Shown here: piece by piece, positions 11,128 to 20,237 of the stretch
Position numbering within the stretch: the first letter of the stretch is position 1
Layout: each line of letters starts with the position of its first letter
NCBI GenBank assembly: GCA_004379165.1
Contig: NKXK01000027.1
Location: 186,001-250,000, forward strand
Direction: 5' to 3'
Source: Rhodocyclaceae bacterium
GTDB taxonomy: Bacteria > Pseudomonadota > Gammaproteobacteria > Burkholderiales > Rhodocyclaceae
DNA: 64,000 bases
The notes under the pieces: generated by a model
Database searches by the model: none
Seen by the model: the letters and a program-made list of their open reading frames with translations, nothing else
What the model was told of the DNA's origin: nothing
Program-made: the position numbers and the translations under genes

Positions 11128-11892
11128 TTAGTGTTTGTGCCCGAGGCCGAGATAGGCCTCGATCACACGCTGATCGGTGGCCAGTTCGCTGCTCGGGCCT
11201 TCGAGGGTGATTTCGCCGGTTTCGAGGACGTAGCCGTAATCGGAAATCTGCAGCGCCGCGCGCGCGTTCTGCTCGACGAGCAGGATGGCGACACCGGTTT
11301 TCTTCAGTTCGCCGATGATGCGGAAGATTTCCTTGATGATCAACGGCGCCAGCCCGAGGCTGGGTTCGTCGAGCATCAGCAGCTTGGGCTTGGCCATCAG
11401 CGCGCGGCCCATGGCCAGCATCTGCCGCTCGCCGCCGGAGAGGGTGCCGGCAACCTGAGCGCGGCGTTCCGCCAGCCGCGGGAAGAGTTCGAAGACCTCG
11501 TCCAGCGTTTCGAGGTGGTCGCGATGCCCGCTGCGGTAGCGGTCGAAGGCGCCGAGCAGGAGATTGTCCTCGACACTCATTTCGGCAAACAGCTCACGTT
11601 TTTCCGGCACCAGCGTCATCCCGAGGCGGACGAGTCGTTCGACTTCCCGCTCGCCGGTCTGCGGCTTGCCGAGGTAAATGAAGTCGCCACTGGCGGGCAG
11701 AAGACCCATCAGGGCGCCAAGCAGCGTTGTCTTGCCGGCGCCGTTGGGGCCGATGACGGTGACGATCTCGCCACGACGAATGCTGACCGAAACGCCGTGC
11801 AGCGCCTCGACCTTGGCGTAGGCAACGCGCAGGTGGCGGGCTTCGAGGATGATCTCGTGGTCGTGCAGATGATTGATGTTCATCGAGTTCAT
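11128..11892 (-). CDS. livF: Branched-chain amino acid-type ABC transporter ATP-binding protein LivF
   Basis: This is the second ATPase of a Liv/HAAT-family importer. The 254-residue product has Walker A GPNGAGKTTLLGAL, signature motif TLSGGERQMLAMGRAL and Walker B LLMLDEPSLGLAP, with the LivF-type ending VIEAYLGLGH. The start overlaps the end of the upstream LivM-LivG fusion, implying translational coupling. An alternative ATG lies three codons in. Substrate cannot be read from the ATPase. Confidence 0.9.
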   Translation of the reverse strand: MNSMNINHLHDHEIILEARHLRVAYAKVEALHGVSVSIRRGEIVTVIGPNGAGKTTLLGALMGLLPASGDFIYLGKPQTGEREVERLVRLGMTLVPEKRELFAEMSVEDNLLLGAFDRYRSGHRDHLETLDEVFELFPRLAERRAQVAGTLSGGERQMLAMGRALMAKPKLLMLDEPSLGLAPLIIKEIFRIIGELKKTGVAILLVEQNARAALQISDYGYVLETGEITLEGPSSELATDQRVIEAYLGLGHKH

Positions 11893-13649
11893 TCCACACC
11901 CCCCAGATAGGCTTCGAGCACGCGCGGGTTGCTTTGCACTTCCTCGGGTTTACCTTCGGCGATCTTCTCGCCGAATTCCATGACCACGATGCGGTCGGCG
12001 AGGCCCATGACGAAGTCCATGTCGTGCTCGACCAGCAGGATGCCCATGCCTTCGTCGCGCAGCTTGCGCAGCAGGTCGGCGAGCGCTTGTTTTTCGCGAT
12101 AGCGCAGGCCGGCGGCCGGTTCGTCGAGGAGCATCAGCGCCGGGTCTGAGGCCAGCGCGCGGGCGATTTCGACGATACGCTGCTGGCCGAGGGCGAGGCT
12201 GCCGGCAGCGTCGAACATGTGTTCGGCGAGGCCGACGCGCTCGATCTGGCGGGCGGCTTCGGCGAGCAGGCGGACCTCCTCGGCGCGATCCAGGCGCAGC
12301 GCGGCGCTGACCACGCCCTTGTTGCCACGCAGGTGGGCGCCGATGGCGACGTTTTCCAGCACCGTCATCTGGCCGAGCAGGCGTACGTGCTGGAACGTCC
12401 GGCTCATGCCGCGGCCGGCGAGATCGCGCGAGGCGGCATCTGCGGTCGACGCGGAAAGGAAGGCAATTTCGCCTTCGGTCGCCGGATCGACGGCCGAGAT
12501 GCAGTTGAACATCGTGCTCTTGCCGGCACCGTTGGGGCCGATCAGCGCCATCACTTCGCCAGCCTGCACGGTCAGCGACAGCTTGTTGTTGGCTACCAGA
12601 CCGCCGAAGCGCTTGGTCACGTCATGGGCGTCGAGCAGCAGTGTGCCAGCCGTCTGCGCCGGGCGGCGCGGCAGGGCGTCGGCCTGCGGCACGCGGCGCG
12701 GGCCGGTGGTCGCCGGCGCCCAGCGGGCGAGCATCGGCCACAGGCCGTCGCGGGCGCGTTGCAGCACGAGGATCATGATCATGCCGAAGACGATGATCTC
12801 GAAATTGCCGCTCTGGCCGAGCAGCGTCGGCAGCCAGTCCTGCAGCCACTGTTTGAGGACGGTGACTAGCCCGGCGCCGAGCACGGCACCCCAGACGTGC
12901 CCGATGCCGCCCATCACGGCCATGAACAGGTATTCGATGCCCTGGTTGATGCCGAAGGGCGTCGGGTTCACGAAACGCTGCAGGTGGGCGTAGAGCCAGC
13001 CGGAAATGCTGGCCAGCAGCGCGGCGATGAGGAAGATCACAATCTTGGCGCGGGCGGTATTGACGCCCATCGCCTCGGCCATGATGACGCCACCCTTGAG
13101 CGCGCGGATGGCTCTGCCCTGGCGAGAGTCGAGCAGGTTATGCAGCGCGAGCATGGCGAGCAGCACGGTGAGCCAGATCAGGTAGTAGAACTCGCGGCCG
13201 GACTTCAGCTCCCAGCCGAGCAGGCTGATGGTGGGAATGCCGGTGATGCCGGTGTGGCCGCCGAGGAATTCGACGTTGCCGAACAGGAAGTAGAGGCTGA
13301 TGCCCCAGGCGATGGTGCCCAGCGGCAGGTAGTGGCCGCCCATGCGTAGCGTGATGAAGCCGAGCGTCAGCGCTACGGCGGCGGTCAGGGCCAGGCCGAT
13401 GAACAGCGTCAGCCAGGGCGAGACACCATGGACGGTAGTCAGCCAGGCGGTGGTGTAGGCGCCGAGGCCAACGAAGGCAGCCTGCCCGAACGAGGTCAGT
13501 CCGCCGACACCGGTCAGCAGCACGAGACCGAGGGCGACGACGGCGTAGAGGCCGATGTAATTGAGCAGGGTGACGGTGAATTCCGGCAGCAACTGCGGCC
13601 CGACCGCCAGCGCGGCGATGAAGAGGATCAGGGGCAGACGGCGCATCAT
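11889..13649 (-). CDS. Fused Liv-type ABC permease (LivM) and ATP-binding protein (LivG)
   Basis: A single 586-residue protein joins an inner-membrane permease and a cytoplasmic ATPase of a Liv-type importer. Residues 1-305 are hydrophobic and LivM-like, with GLTSFGQAAFVGLGAY and the permease EAA-like stretch AIRALKGGVIMAEAMGV. A proline-rich linker of about 30 residues leads to an ABC domain from about 338 to 586, with Walker A GPNGAGKST at 371-379, the variant signature SLALGQQRIVEIARAL and Walker B LMLLDEPAAGL. No stop or frameshift separates the halves. It overlaps livH by four bases. The fusion fixes a 1:1 permease-to-ATPase ratio. Confidence 0.92.
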   Translation of the reverse strand: MMRRLPLILFIAALAVGPQLLPEFTVTLLNYIGLYAVVALGLVLLTGVGGLTSFGQAAFVGLGAYTTAWLTTVHGVSPWLTLFIGLALTAAVALTLGFITLRMGGHYLPLGTIAWGISLYFLFGNVEFLGGHTGITGIPTISLLGWELKSGREFYYLIWLTVLLAMLALHNLLDSRQGRAIRALKGGVIMAEAMGVNTARAKIVIFLIAALLASISGWLYAHLQRFVNPTPFGINQGIEYLFMAVMGGIGHVWGAVLGAGLVTVLKQWLQDWLPTLLGQSGNFEIIVFGMIMILVLQRARDGLWPMLARWAPATTGPRRVPQADALPRRPAQTAGTLLLDAHDVTKRFGGLVANNKLSLTVQAGEVMALIGPNGAGKSTMFNCISAVDPATEGEIAFLSASTADAASRDLAGRGMSRTFQHVRLLGQMTVLENVAIGAHLRGNKGVVSAALRLDRAEEVRLLAEAARQIERVGLAEHMFDAAGSLALGQQRIVEIARALASDPALMLLDEPAAGLRYREKQALADLLRKLRDEGMGILLVEHDMDFVMGLADRIVVMEFGEKIAEGKPEEVQSNPRVLEAYLGGVE

Positions 13650-14683
13650 TCCTCCTCCTCAACGTGACGGGTGGTCAGCGAGCGCCAGAGCAGCACCGGG
13701 ATGATCAGCGTGAATACGATGACTTCCTTGTAGGCACTGGCCCAGAAGGACGAATAGGCTTCCAGCAGGCCGACGAGGATGGCCCCCAGCGCCGCGACCG
13801 GATACGAAGCGAGACCGCCGATGATGGCGCCGACAAAACCCTTGAGGCCGATCAGGAAGCCGGAGTCGTAGTAAATGGTGGTGATCGGCGCGATCAGGAT
13901 GCCGGAAAAGACGCCGATGGCGGCGGCCAGCGTCAGGCACAGCTTGCCGGCCAGTGTCGGCGGAATGCCCATCAGGCGGGCGCCGGTACGGTTCATCGCG
14001 GTGGCGCGCAGGGCCTTGCCGTAGAGCGTGCGTTCAAAGAAGAAATAGAGGCCGATGATGAGCAGCGCCGAGGCGACTACGACCAGGATGGTCTGCCCCT
14101 GCAGCGGTGCACCGGCCAGTTCGAAGCTGAATTCGGTGAAGGCCGGCGTGCGCACGCCTTCGGCGCCGAAGAAGAGCAGGCCGAGGCCGATCATCGTCAC
14201 ATGCACCGCGACCGAGACGATGAGCAGGATCAGCACCGAGGCATTGGCCAGCGGCTGGTAAGCCAGGCGATAGATCATCGGCCCCATCGGGATCACCAGC
14301 AGCATGGTCAGCAGCACCTGTAGCGACAGCGGCCAGTTGGCCGGCGTGACGACGGTCAGGGCACCGGCAGCAAGCAGCGGCAGGCCGACGTTGAAAATCA
14401 GCAGCGGCGGCAACTTGCCGTACTGGCCGTCGCGCAGCAGGCGCCAGCCGTCGATGACCGCCACGGTCGTGCCCAGCGCCAGCAGCAGCCAGACCGTGCC
14501 CGGCAGTTTGCCGGCCTGCAGGCTGGCGAGGGTCAGTGCGCCGTAGGCGACGAATTCTCCCTGCGGGATGAAGATGACGCGAGTCACGGCGAAGACGAGA
14601 ACCAGCGCGAGGGCGAGCAGCGCGTAGATGGCGCCGTTGGTGACGCCATCCTGGCCGAGGAGAAGGAGAATCTGGAGGTCCAT
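13646..14683 (-). CDS. livH: Branched-chain amino acid-type ABC permease LivH
   Basis: This is the first permease of the Liv-type importer. The 345-residue product is longer than a typical LivH (about 300) and has around nine hydrophobic segments. It includes the family motifs ALALVLVFAVTRVIFIPQGE near the N-terminus and ATAMNRTGARLMGI in the cytoplasmic loop. The C-terminal GLLEAYSSFWASAYKEVIVF matches the LivH ending. It lies between the binding protein and the LivM-LivG fusion, separated from the former by two hairpins. Confidence 0.9.
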   Translation of the reverse strand: MDLQILLLLGQDGVTNGAIYALLALALVLVFAVTRVIFIPQGEFVAYGALTLASLQAGKLPGTVWLLLALGTTVAVIDGWRLLRDGQYGKLPPLLIFNVGLPLLAAGALTVVTPANWPLSLQVLLTMLLVIPMGPMIYRLAYQPLANASVLILLIVSVAVHVTMIGLGLLFFGAEGVRTPAFTEFSFELAGAPLQGQTILVVVASALLIIGLYFFFERTLYGKALRATAMNRTGARLMGIPPTLAGKLCLTLAAAIGVFSGILIAPITTIYYDSGFLIGLKGFVGAIIGGLASYPVAALGAILVGLLEAYSSFWASAYKEVIVFTLIIPVLLWRSLTTRHVEEEE

Positions 14684-14715
14684 GCGACCCTGAAATGCCG
14701 GAGGTTTAAAAAGTC

Positions 14716-14735
14716 ACTCCCGCGGGTGCGGGAGT
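14716..14735. other. Intercistronic hairpin 1 between binding protein and livH
   Basis: ACTCCCGC and GCGGGAGT form a perfect 8-bp stem with a four-base loop. There is no T-tract, so it is more likely an mRNA-stabilising or attenuating hairpin than an intrinsic terminator. Confidence 0.5.
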
Positions 14736-14753
14736 CCAGAAACACAGGCTGGC

Positions 14754-14773
14754 TGCCCGCCGGGGGGCGGGCA
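14754..14773. other. Intercistronic hairpin 2 between binding protein and livH
   Basis: TGCCCGCC and GGCGGGCA form a perfect 8-bp stem with a GGGG loop, 18 bases from hairpin 1. Paired hairpins in the gap around a periplasmic binding-protein gene often protect its mRNA 3' end and raise its level over the permease genes. Confidence 0.5.
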
Positions 14774-14788
14774 TGACCGATGAGAGGC

Positions 14789-15928
14789 TTACTTGAGCAG
14801 CTTCCAGGTGCCGTTTTCGATGGTCACCATGACGCGGGCGCGCTGGTCGAAACCCTGATGATCGTTGGGCGACAGGTTGAAGACGCCGTGGGCAGCCGGC
14901 AGGTTTTTGGTCGCCTCGATGGCATCACGCAGCGCCTTGCGGAATTCCTTGGTGCCTGGCTGGCCCTTCTTGAGCGCGACCGGGATGGCACTCTGAAGCA
15001 GCAGGCCGGCATCCCAGGCATGACCACCGAAGGAGCTGACGCTGCCCTTGCCGTGGGCCGCCTCGTACTTGGTGACGTATTCGGTTGCCGATTTCTTGAC
15101 CGGGTGATCGGCCGGCAACTGGGCGGCGACAACCATCGGGCCGACCGGCAGGAAGGCGCCTTCGACATCCTTGCCGCCGACGCGCAGGAAGTCATTGTTG
15201 GCGACGCCGTGGGTCTGGTAGATCAGGCCCTTGAAGCCCTTTTCCTTGAGGGTCTTCTGCGGCAGCGCCGCCGGGGTGCCGGCACCGCCGACGAGCACGG
15301 CATCCGGCTTGGCCGCCATGATCTTCAGGATCTGGCCAGTGACCGAGGTGTCGTTACGCTGGAAGCGTTCGCTGGCGACAATCTTCAGCTTGCGGGCTTC
15401 GGCGATCTTGGCAAATTCCTTGTACCAGCCCTCGCCGTAGGCATCGGCAAAACCGATGAAGGCAACGGTCTGGACGTTCTTGTCGGTCATGTGCTGGACG
15501 ATGGCGGTGGCCATATGTGCGTCGTTCTGGGCGGTCTTGAAGACCCACTGGCGCTTGGCGTCCATCGGTTCGACGACGATGGCGGAGCCGGCCATCGAGA
15601 TCAGCGGCGTCTCGTTTTCGACGGCGACGTCCATCATCGCCAGCGAATTCGGCGTCGTCGTCGAACCGACGACGACATCGACCTTGTTCTCGGTGATCAG
15701 CTTCTTGATGTTCTTGGTTGCCTGCGTCGGGTCGGTCGCATCATCGAGCACGATGTAATTGACCTTTTGGCCGGCGATGGTCGTCGGCAGCAACGAGAAG
15801 GTGTTCTTTTCGGGAATGCCCAGTGAAGCGGCCGGCCCGGTTGCCGACACGGAGACACCGACGTTGATGTCGGCAAATGCAACAGCAGAGAAGGCAGCCA
15901 GAACAGCAAAAGCCAGTTTCTTGGACAT
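14789..15928 (-). CDS. Liv-type ABC transporter periplasmic substrate-binding protein
   Basis: The 379-residue product has a cleavable signal peptide (about residues 1-19, ending AFA) followed by a periplasmic-binding-protein type I fold beginning INVGVSVSATGPAASLGIPE. The DHQGFDQRARVMV ending is common in Liv-type binding proteins of betaproteobacteria, some of which bind aromatic acids instead of amino acids, so the ligand is uncertain. It has a close tandem paralogue at 16013-17152; both belong to the downstream permease/ATPase genes by position. Confidence 0.88.
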   Translation of the reverse strand: MSKKLAFAVLAAFSAVAFADINVGVSVSATGPAASLGIPEKNTFSLLPTTIAGQKVNYIVLDDATDPTQATKNIKKLITENKVDVVVGSTTTPNSLAMMDVAVENETPLISMAGSAIVVEPMDAKRQWVFKTAQNDAHMATAIVQHMTDKNVQTVAFIGFADAYGEGWYKEFAKIAEARKLKIVASERFQRNDTSVTGQILKIMAAKPDAVLVGGAGTPAALPQKTLKEKGFKGLIYQTHGVANNDFLRVGGKDVEGAFLPVGPMVVAAQLPADHPVKKSATEYVTKYEAAHGKGSVSSFGGHAWDAGLLLQSAIPVALKKGQPGTKEFRKALRDAIEATKNLPAAHGVFNLSPNDHQGFDQRARVMVTIENGTWKLLK

Positions 15929-15971
15929 TTATCGCTCCCGAAAAGGGTTGGAAAGCCGAAAATTTTAGCAC

Positions 15972-16001
15972 GCAGCCCCGCCCGACGGGCTTCGGGGCTG
16001 C
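15972..16001 (-). terminator. Hairpin between the two binding-protein genes
   Basis: GCAGCCCCG pairs with CGGGGCTGC around a centre that itself can pair (CCCGACGGG). It follows the upstream paralogue on the minus strand. Only a weak T-rich stretch (AAAATTTT) follows, so termination may be partial or the hairpin may stabilise the mRNA. Confidence 0.45.
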
Positions 16002-16012
16002 AGTGCCGGGGA

Positions 16013-17152
<1,140 letters not shown>

Positions 17153-17281
17153 TTTTTCTCCCTCTGATTTAATTGATTGCATAAAGTGCAAGACCCTAAG
17201 CCCTGACGGCAATACGCGCAAGTCCGTTGGTCAACCGGGCGTGATAAAGTCACTTTTTGTCGCTTAACGGGTTATTTCGCC

Positions 17282-17878
17282 ATGTTTTCAGGAATCGTCG
17301 CGGCAGTCGGCCGCATCACCCAACTCACCCCGCGCGAAGTCGGCTACCGTCTGCATGTCGATGCCGGCAAGCTGGCCATCGCGGATGTCGCACTCGGCGA
17401 CTCGATTGCCCATAACGGGGTCTGCCTGACGGTGGTTGCCAAGGAGGGCAACAGCTTCATGGTCGATGTCTCGCCGGAGACGCTCTCCTGCACCGTCGGC
17501 CTCGATGCCCCGGGACCGGTCAATCTGGAAAAGGCATTGCGCCTGAATGACGTCATCGGCGGCCATCTGGTTTCCGGGCATGTCGATGGCGTCGGCGAGG
17601 TATTGCGCTTCGATGCTGTGGGCGACAATCGCCTGCTCGAGATCCGCGCCCCGAAGGAGATTGCGAAGTTCATCGCCCGCAAGGGTTCGATCGTCGTCAA
17701 TGGCACCAGCCTGACGACCAATGACGTCAATGGCACCGACTTTACCATCAACCTGATTCCACATACGCTGGAAAACACCACGCTGCACCTGCTTGCCCCG
17801 GGTGCGAAGGTGAATCTGGAAGTGGATTTGATCGCCCGCTATTGCGAGCGCCTGCTCAGCGCCGAACGCGAAGGCTAA
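17282..17878 (+). CDS. ribE: Riboflavin synthase subunit alpha
   Basis: Riboflavin synthase converts two 6,7-dimethyl-8-ribityllumazine molecules to riboflavin. The 198-residue product begins with the invariant MFSGIV and contains two lumazine-binding repeats, with LGDSIAHNGVCLTV in the first half and GSIVVNGTSLTTND in the second. Length is normal. No FMN riboswitch is seen in the 129-base upstream gap. Bacterial gene symbols for this enzyme vary (ribC or ribE). Confidence 0.95.
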   Translation: MFSGIVAAVGRITQLTPREVGYRLHVDAGKLAIADVALGDSIAHNGVCLTVVAKEGNSFMVDVSPETLSCTVGLDAPGPVNLEKALRLNDVIGGHLVSGHVDGVGEVLRFDAVGDNRLLEIRAPKEIAKFIARKGSIVVNGTSLTTNDVNGTDFTINLIPHTLENTTLHLLAPGAKVNLEVDLIARYCERLLSAEREG

Positions 17879-17883
17879 TCCCG

Positions 17884-18405
17884 ATGCGCCTCGCCGCATG
17901 GTTGAGCGTCGCCTGCGGCGCAGCGGGTTGTGCCGCCTACGACGGTTATCCGCTGCAGGCGGGCCTCAGCAGCAAGGCCGAAGTCCTGCAGACGATGGGC
18001 CAGCCGGCGGAGATCTGGCCGACCAAGAGCGGCGGTGAGACTCTGGTCTACCCGCGCGGGCCGATGGGCTTTCACACCTTCATGATGAAGGTCGATGCCG
18101 AGGGCCGGCTGCTGGCCCGCGAGAATGCACTCGAACCCCGCATCTTCGCGCTGATTCAGGCCGGGATGACGGAAGAAGACGTCCGACGCCTGCTCGGGCC
18201 ACCGGTGCCGTACTGGACAGTGTATTTCGAGGCGCGTGACGAGCTGGTCTGGGAGTGGCGTTATTGCGACGACTGGGGTGAGCCGGCACGCTTCAACGTG
18301 CTTTTCGACGGCGTATCGCGCCGGGTCCGTTCGACACTGAGCCTGACCGAAAGCCAGCGACCGGATCTCGGATTTGGTCGTATGCGCGCTCGCTGCTCGC
18401 GCTGA
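17884..18405 (+). CDS. Putative small outer-membrane assembly-type (BamE/SmpA-like) lipoprotein
   Basis: The product from the ATG at 17884 is 173 residues. It has a short N-terminal hydrophobic segment ending GAAGCAAY, which could serve as a weak lipobox. The body has two short repeats of the kind seen in BamE/SmpA-OmlA folds: SSKAEVLQTMGQPAEIWP near 25-42 and GMTEEDVRRLLGPPVPYW near 90-107. The ATG five bases after the ribE stop is preferred over an upstream in-frame start inside ribE. True BamE is shorter, so this is a related-fold protein of unknown role. Confidence 0.6.
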   Translation: MRLAAWLSVACGAAGCAAYDGYPLQAGLSSKAEVLQTMGQPAEIWPTKSGGETLVYPRGPMGFHTFMMKVDAEGRLLARENALEPRIFALIQAGMTEEDVRRLLGPPVPYWTVYFEARDELVWEWRYCDDWGEPARFNVLFDGVSRRVRSTLSLTESQRPDLGFGRMRARCSR

Positions 18406-18439
18406 ACTATTTTTCGGCCGGCTTGAAAAAGCCCTCCCA

Positions 18440-18740
18440 CGCCCCCATAATCCAAAGCATGGTTGTAATTCCAGCAAGCTGGAGGCGTTCTGGACGGGGG
18501 TTCGATTCCCCCCATCTCCACCCAAGGGCATTTGATTGAGTGTCCTTGTCTGGGGGTGTACTGGTTTCGACAGGGCGACAAAGGGGCGCAGGCAACCCGA
18601 GAGGCGACGGACGTAATCCGCGCAAATCCATAATTGCCAACGATGAGCAATTCGCTATTGCTGCCTAAACAGCATAGCTGGGGCCGCTGAAGCCTTATTA
18701 CCCAAGACAGCCGGCGGGGACTTCGGTCCCCGTCGTCACG
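18440..18740 (+). ncRNA. ssrA: Transfer-messenger RNA, circularly permuted two-piece type
   Basis: The acceptor part lies upstream. GGACGGGGGTTCGATTCCCC (18492-18511) is a T-arm followed by the 3' acceptor strand CATCTCC at 18513-18519, then A and CC. The coding part lies downstream and starts GGGGGTGTACTGGTTTCGAC at 18552. Its first seven bases pair with CATCTCC with two G-U pairs, as in one-piece tmRNA, but the order is swapped. The tag reading frame at 18636-18668 encodes ANDEQFAIAA then TAA. A stem with a UUCG tetraloop at 18713-18734 ends the coding part. The spacer 18524-18551 would be removed in processing. A full CCA is not encoded. Outer ends are approximate. Confidence 0.9.
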
Positions 18741-18755
18741 TCCAGGTTCCGGAAA

Positions 18756-19451
18756 TTACTCTTCGAGACGGAAGACCAGCGGTACGATCACCGAGGCTTC
18801 AATGGCCTCGTCGCCACGTTTGGCCGCGACGAAGCGCCAGCGTTTGACGACATCGAGTGCGGCGTCGTCCAGGCGGGTGAAATTACTCGATTTTTCCAGG
18901 TCGACCGCAAGTGCGCGCCCATCGCTGCTAACCCGTACCTTGAGCAGTACCTTGCCCTCCTCACCCAAGCGGCGCGACATCGGCGGGTAGTTCGGCCGCG
19001 GATTGTGCAGGTAGGCGGCGTCGAAGCGGGCGGCCGTTACGCTGGCTGCCGCAGCAACCGGGGCACTGGCGACGGCTGCGACGGGAGCGGGCGGGGCGAC
19101 AACCGGTGCCGGGACCGAAAAAGCAGGCGTACTTGCAGCCGTTTCCGCCGGCATCACCAGAATCGGGTGAGGAATCGGCTGCGGATGCGCCCGGTATTTG
19201 TGAGGGGTAGCCGGCTGTGGCGTGGGTGCGGCCACGGGCTGAACTGGAGTTGGTCGGGGCGGTGTGACGGCGTCGACCAGTTTGACGATGACCGTGGCCG
19301 GCGGCGGGATATCGAGTTTGCCGATGGCGATTTTGAGCGGATAGAACAAGACGGCCGCGTGCAGGAAAGCGGCAATGGCCAGGAACGGCCCGCTGCGACG
19401 CCACTCGGCGGCGGGCTGCGGGAAGTCGAGGTCGATGACTGCGGTGTTCAT
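18756..19451 (-). CDS. tonB: TonB energy-transducing protein
   Basis: TonB couples the inner-membrane proton gradient to outer-membrane receptors. The 231-residue product has a short cytoplasmic N-terminus, one membrane anchor (about 22-42), a proline-rich periplasmic spacer (about 60-130) and a C-terminal TonB domain with NPRPNYPPMSRRLGEEGKVL and the closing WRFVAAKRG. ExbB and ExbD are not adjacent. It is next to a TonB-dependent receptor and a regulator, which suggests a dedicated copy for that receptor. Confidence 0.92.
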   Translation of the reverse strand: MNTAVIDLDFPQPAAEWRRSGPFLAIAAFLHAAVLFYPLKIAIGKLDIPPPATVIVKLVDAVTPPRPTPVQPVAAPTPQPATPHKYRAHPQPIPHPILVMPAETAASTPAFSVPAPVVAPPAPVAAVASAPVAAAASVTAARFDAAYLHNPRPNYPPMSRRLGEEGKVLLKVRVSSDGRALAVDLEKSSNFTRLDDAALDVVKRWRFVAAKRGDEAIEASVIVPLVFRLEE

Positions 19452-19500
19452 CCTTGAATTTTATCGTGATCGCGAGACAAGGAGCGCAGGGGGCTGCGAT

Positions 19501-20166
19501 TCAGGCAAAGGCGCCGGGGGCAAGACGGTAGCTGCGGGTGGCGTGAATGCCGGCGATCCGCAGTGGCGAGAGCAGGTGCTCCCGTTGCAGGTTGGAGATG
19601 ATGCGGGAGATGGTTTCGAAGCGCAGATCAGTGATGTCGGCGATGTCCTGCCCGGTGGGCAGGATGACTTGTCCGCTGCGGTCAGCCAGGAGACGGATAA
19701 GGCCGAGGACGCGAGCGCTGGCCTGCCCGCCGCGCAGGGCGAGGAGGTCGGCGGCGCGTTTCTGCGCCTGCGCCAGCGATTCGAGGAGTCCGTCACCGCT
19801 GGTGGCGGTATCGCCTTCCGGCCAGGGCTGGAGCCGGCAAGGGGTCAGTGCCGTGGCGTCGAAGGTGTAGCTGCCGAAAAGCAGGGTTTCGCAGCCGACG
19901 ATGTCACCGGCGATGGCGAGGCTGGCGAATCTGTTTTCGCCGTCATGCCCGGCGTGATCGAGGCGGATGACCCCAGCGGTGATGCGCCAGGCCTGACCAG
20001 TACTGCCGGCGGCATAAAGCTGCTGGCCGGCGTCGAGATCGCAGGGCGTCCGCGTGCACGAAGGTGGGGTGCTACCACCCAAGAGGGCTTCCTTCGAGCT
20101 GTCCCCGAGGAGGACTTCCTTCGGGGCGCGGTCAACCGGGAAAATTGCCTGAAATCGGGAGTTCAT
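19501..20166 (-). CDS. Crp/Fnr-family transcriptional regulator
   Basis: The product is a 221-residue Crp/Fnr-type regulator. A cupin-like sensory domain begins near residue 42 (CDLDAGQQLYAAG), and a C-terminal winged helix lies near 165-210, with LPTGQDIADITDLRFETISR as the recognition region. No iron-sulfur cysteine set of Fnr type is evident. The first 40 residues look like added sequence: they are encoded by one copy of the dispersed motif (AIFPVDRAP) and a 20-base tandem repeat giving PKEVLLG and KEALLGG. It lies between tonB and the receptor gene, so it may regulate both. Confidence 0.82.
   Translation of the reverse strand: MNSRFQAIFPVDRAPKEVLLGDSSKEALLGGSTPPSCTRTPCDLDAGQQLYAAGSTGQAWRITAGVIRLDHAGHDGENRFASLAIAGDIVGCETLLFGSYTFDATALTPCRLQPWPEGDTATSGDGLLESLAQAQKRAADLLALRGGQASARVLGLIRLLADRSGQVILPTGQDIADITDLRFETISRIISNLQREHLLSPLRIAGIHATRSYRLAPGAFA
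20127..20160 (+). repeat. Dispersed 35-bp motif copy
   Basis: The core reads CGCGGTCAACCGGGAAAA, 16 of 18 matches, followed by TTGCCTGAAATCGGG. It lies antisense to the first codons of the Crp/Fnr-type regulator and supplies part of its N-terminus. Confidence 0.6.
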
Positions 20167-20190
20167 GTGCGATTCCTTTGAAACGCCAAA

Positions 20191-20212
20191 TGCCCCGGGT
20201 GCTACCGGGGCA
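20191..20212 (-). terminator. Hairpin after the TonB-dependent receptor gene
   Basis: TGCCCCGG and CCGGGGCA form a perfect 8-bp stem with a six-base loop, just after the receptor stop codon on the minus strand. Only a modest T-rich stretch follows, so termination strength is uncertain. Confidence 0.5.
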
Positions 20213-20237
20213 TCATGGCGGTGTGGGCGTGCTGGCG

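Noticed and set aside
17153-17281. Possible FMN riboswitch before ribE
   Set aside because: The short gap lacks the conserved RFN helices and loops.
18455-18523. tRNA-like T-arm and acceptor end
   Set aside because: There is no D-arm or anticodon arm; the acceptor strand pairs with the downstream tmRNA coding part, so it belongs to ssrA.
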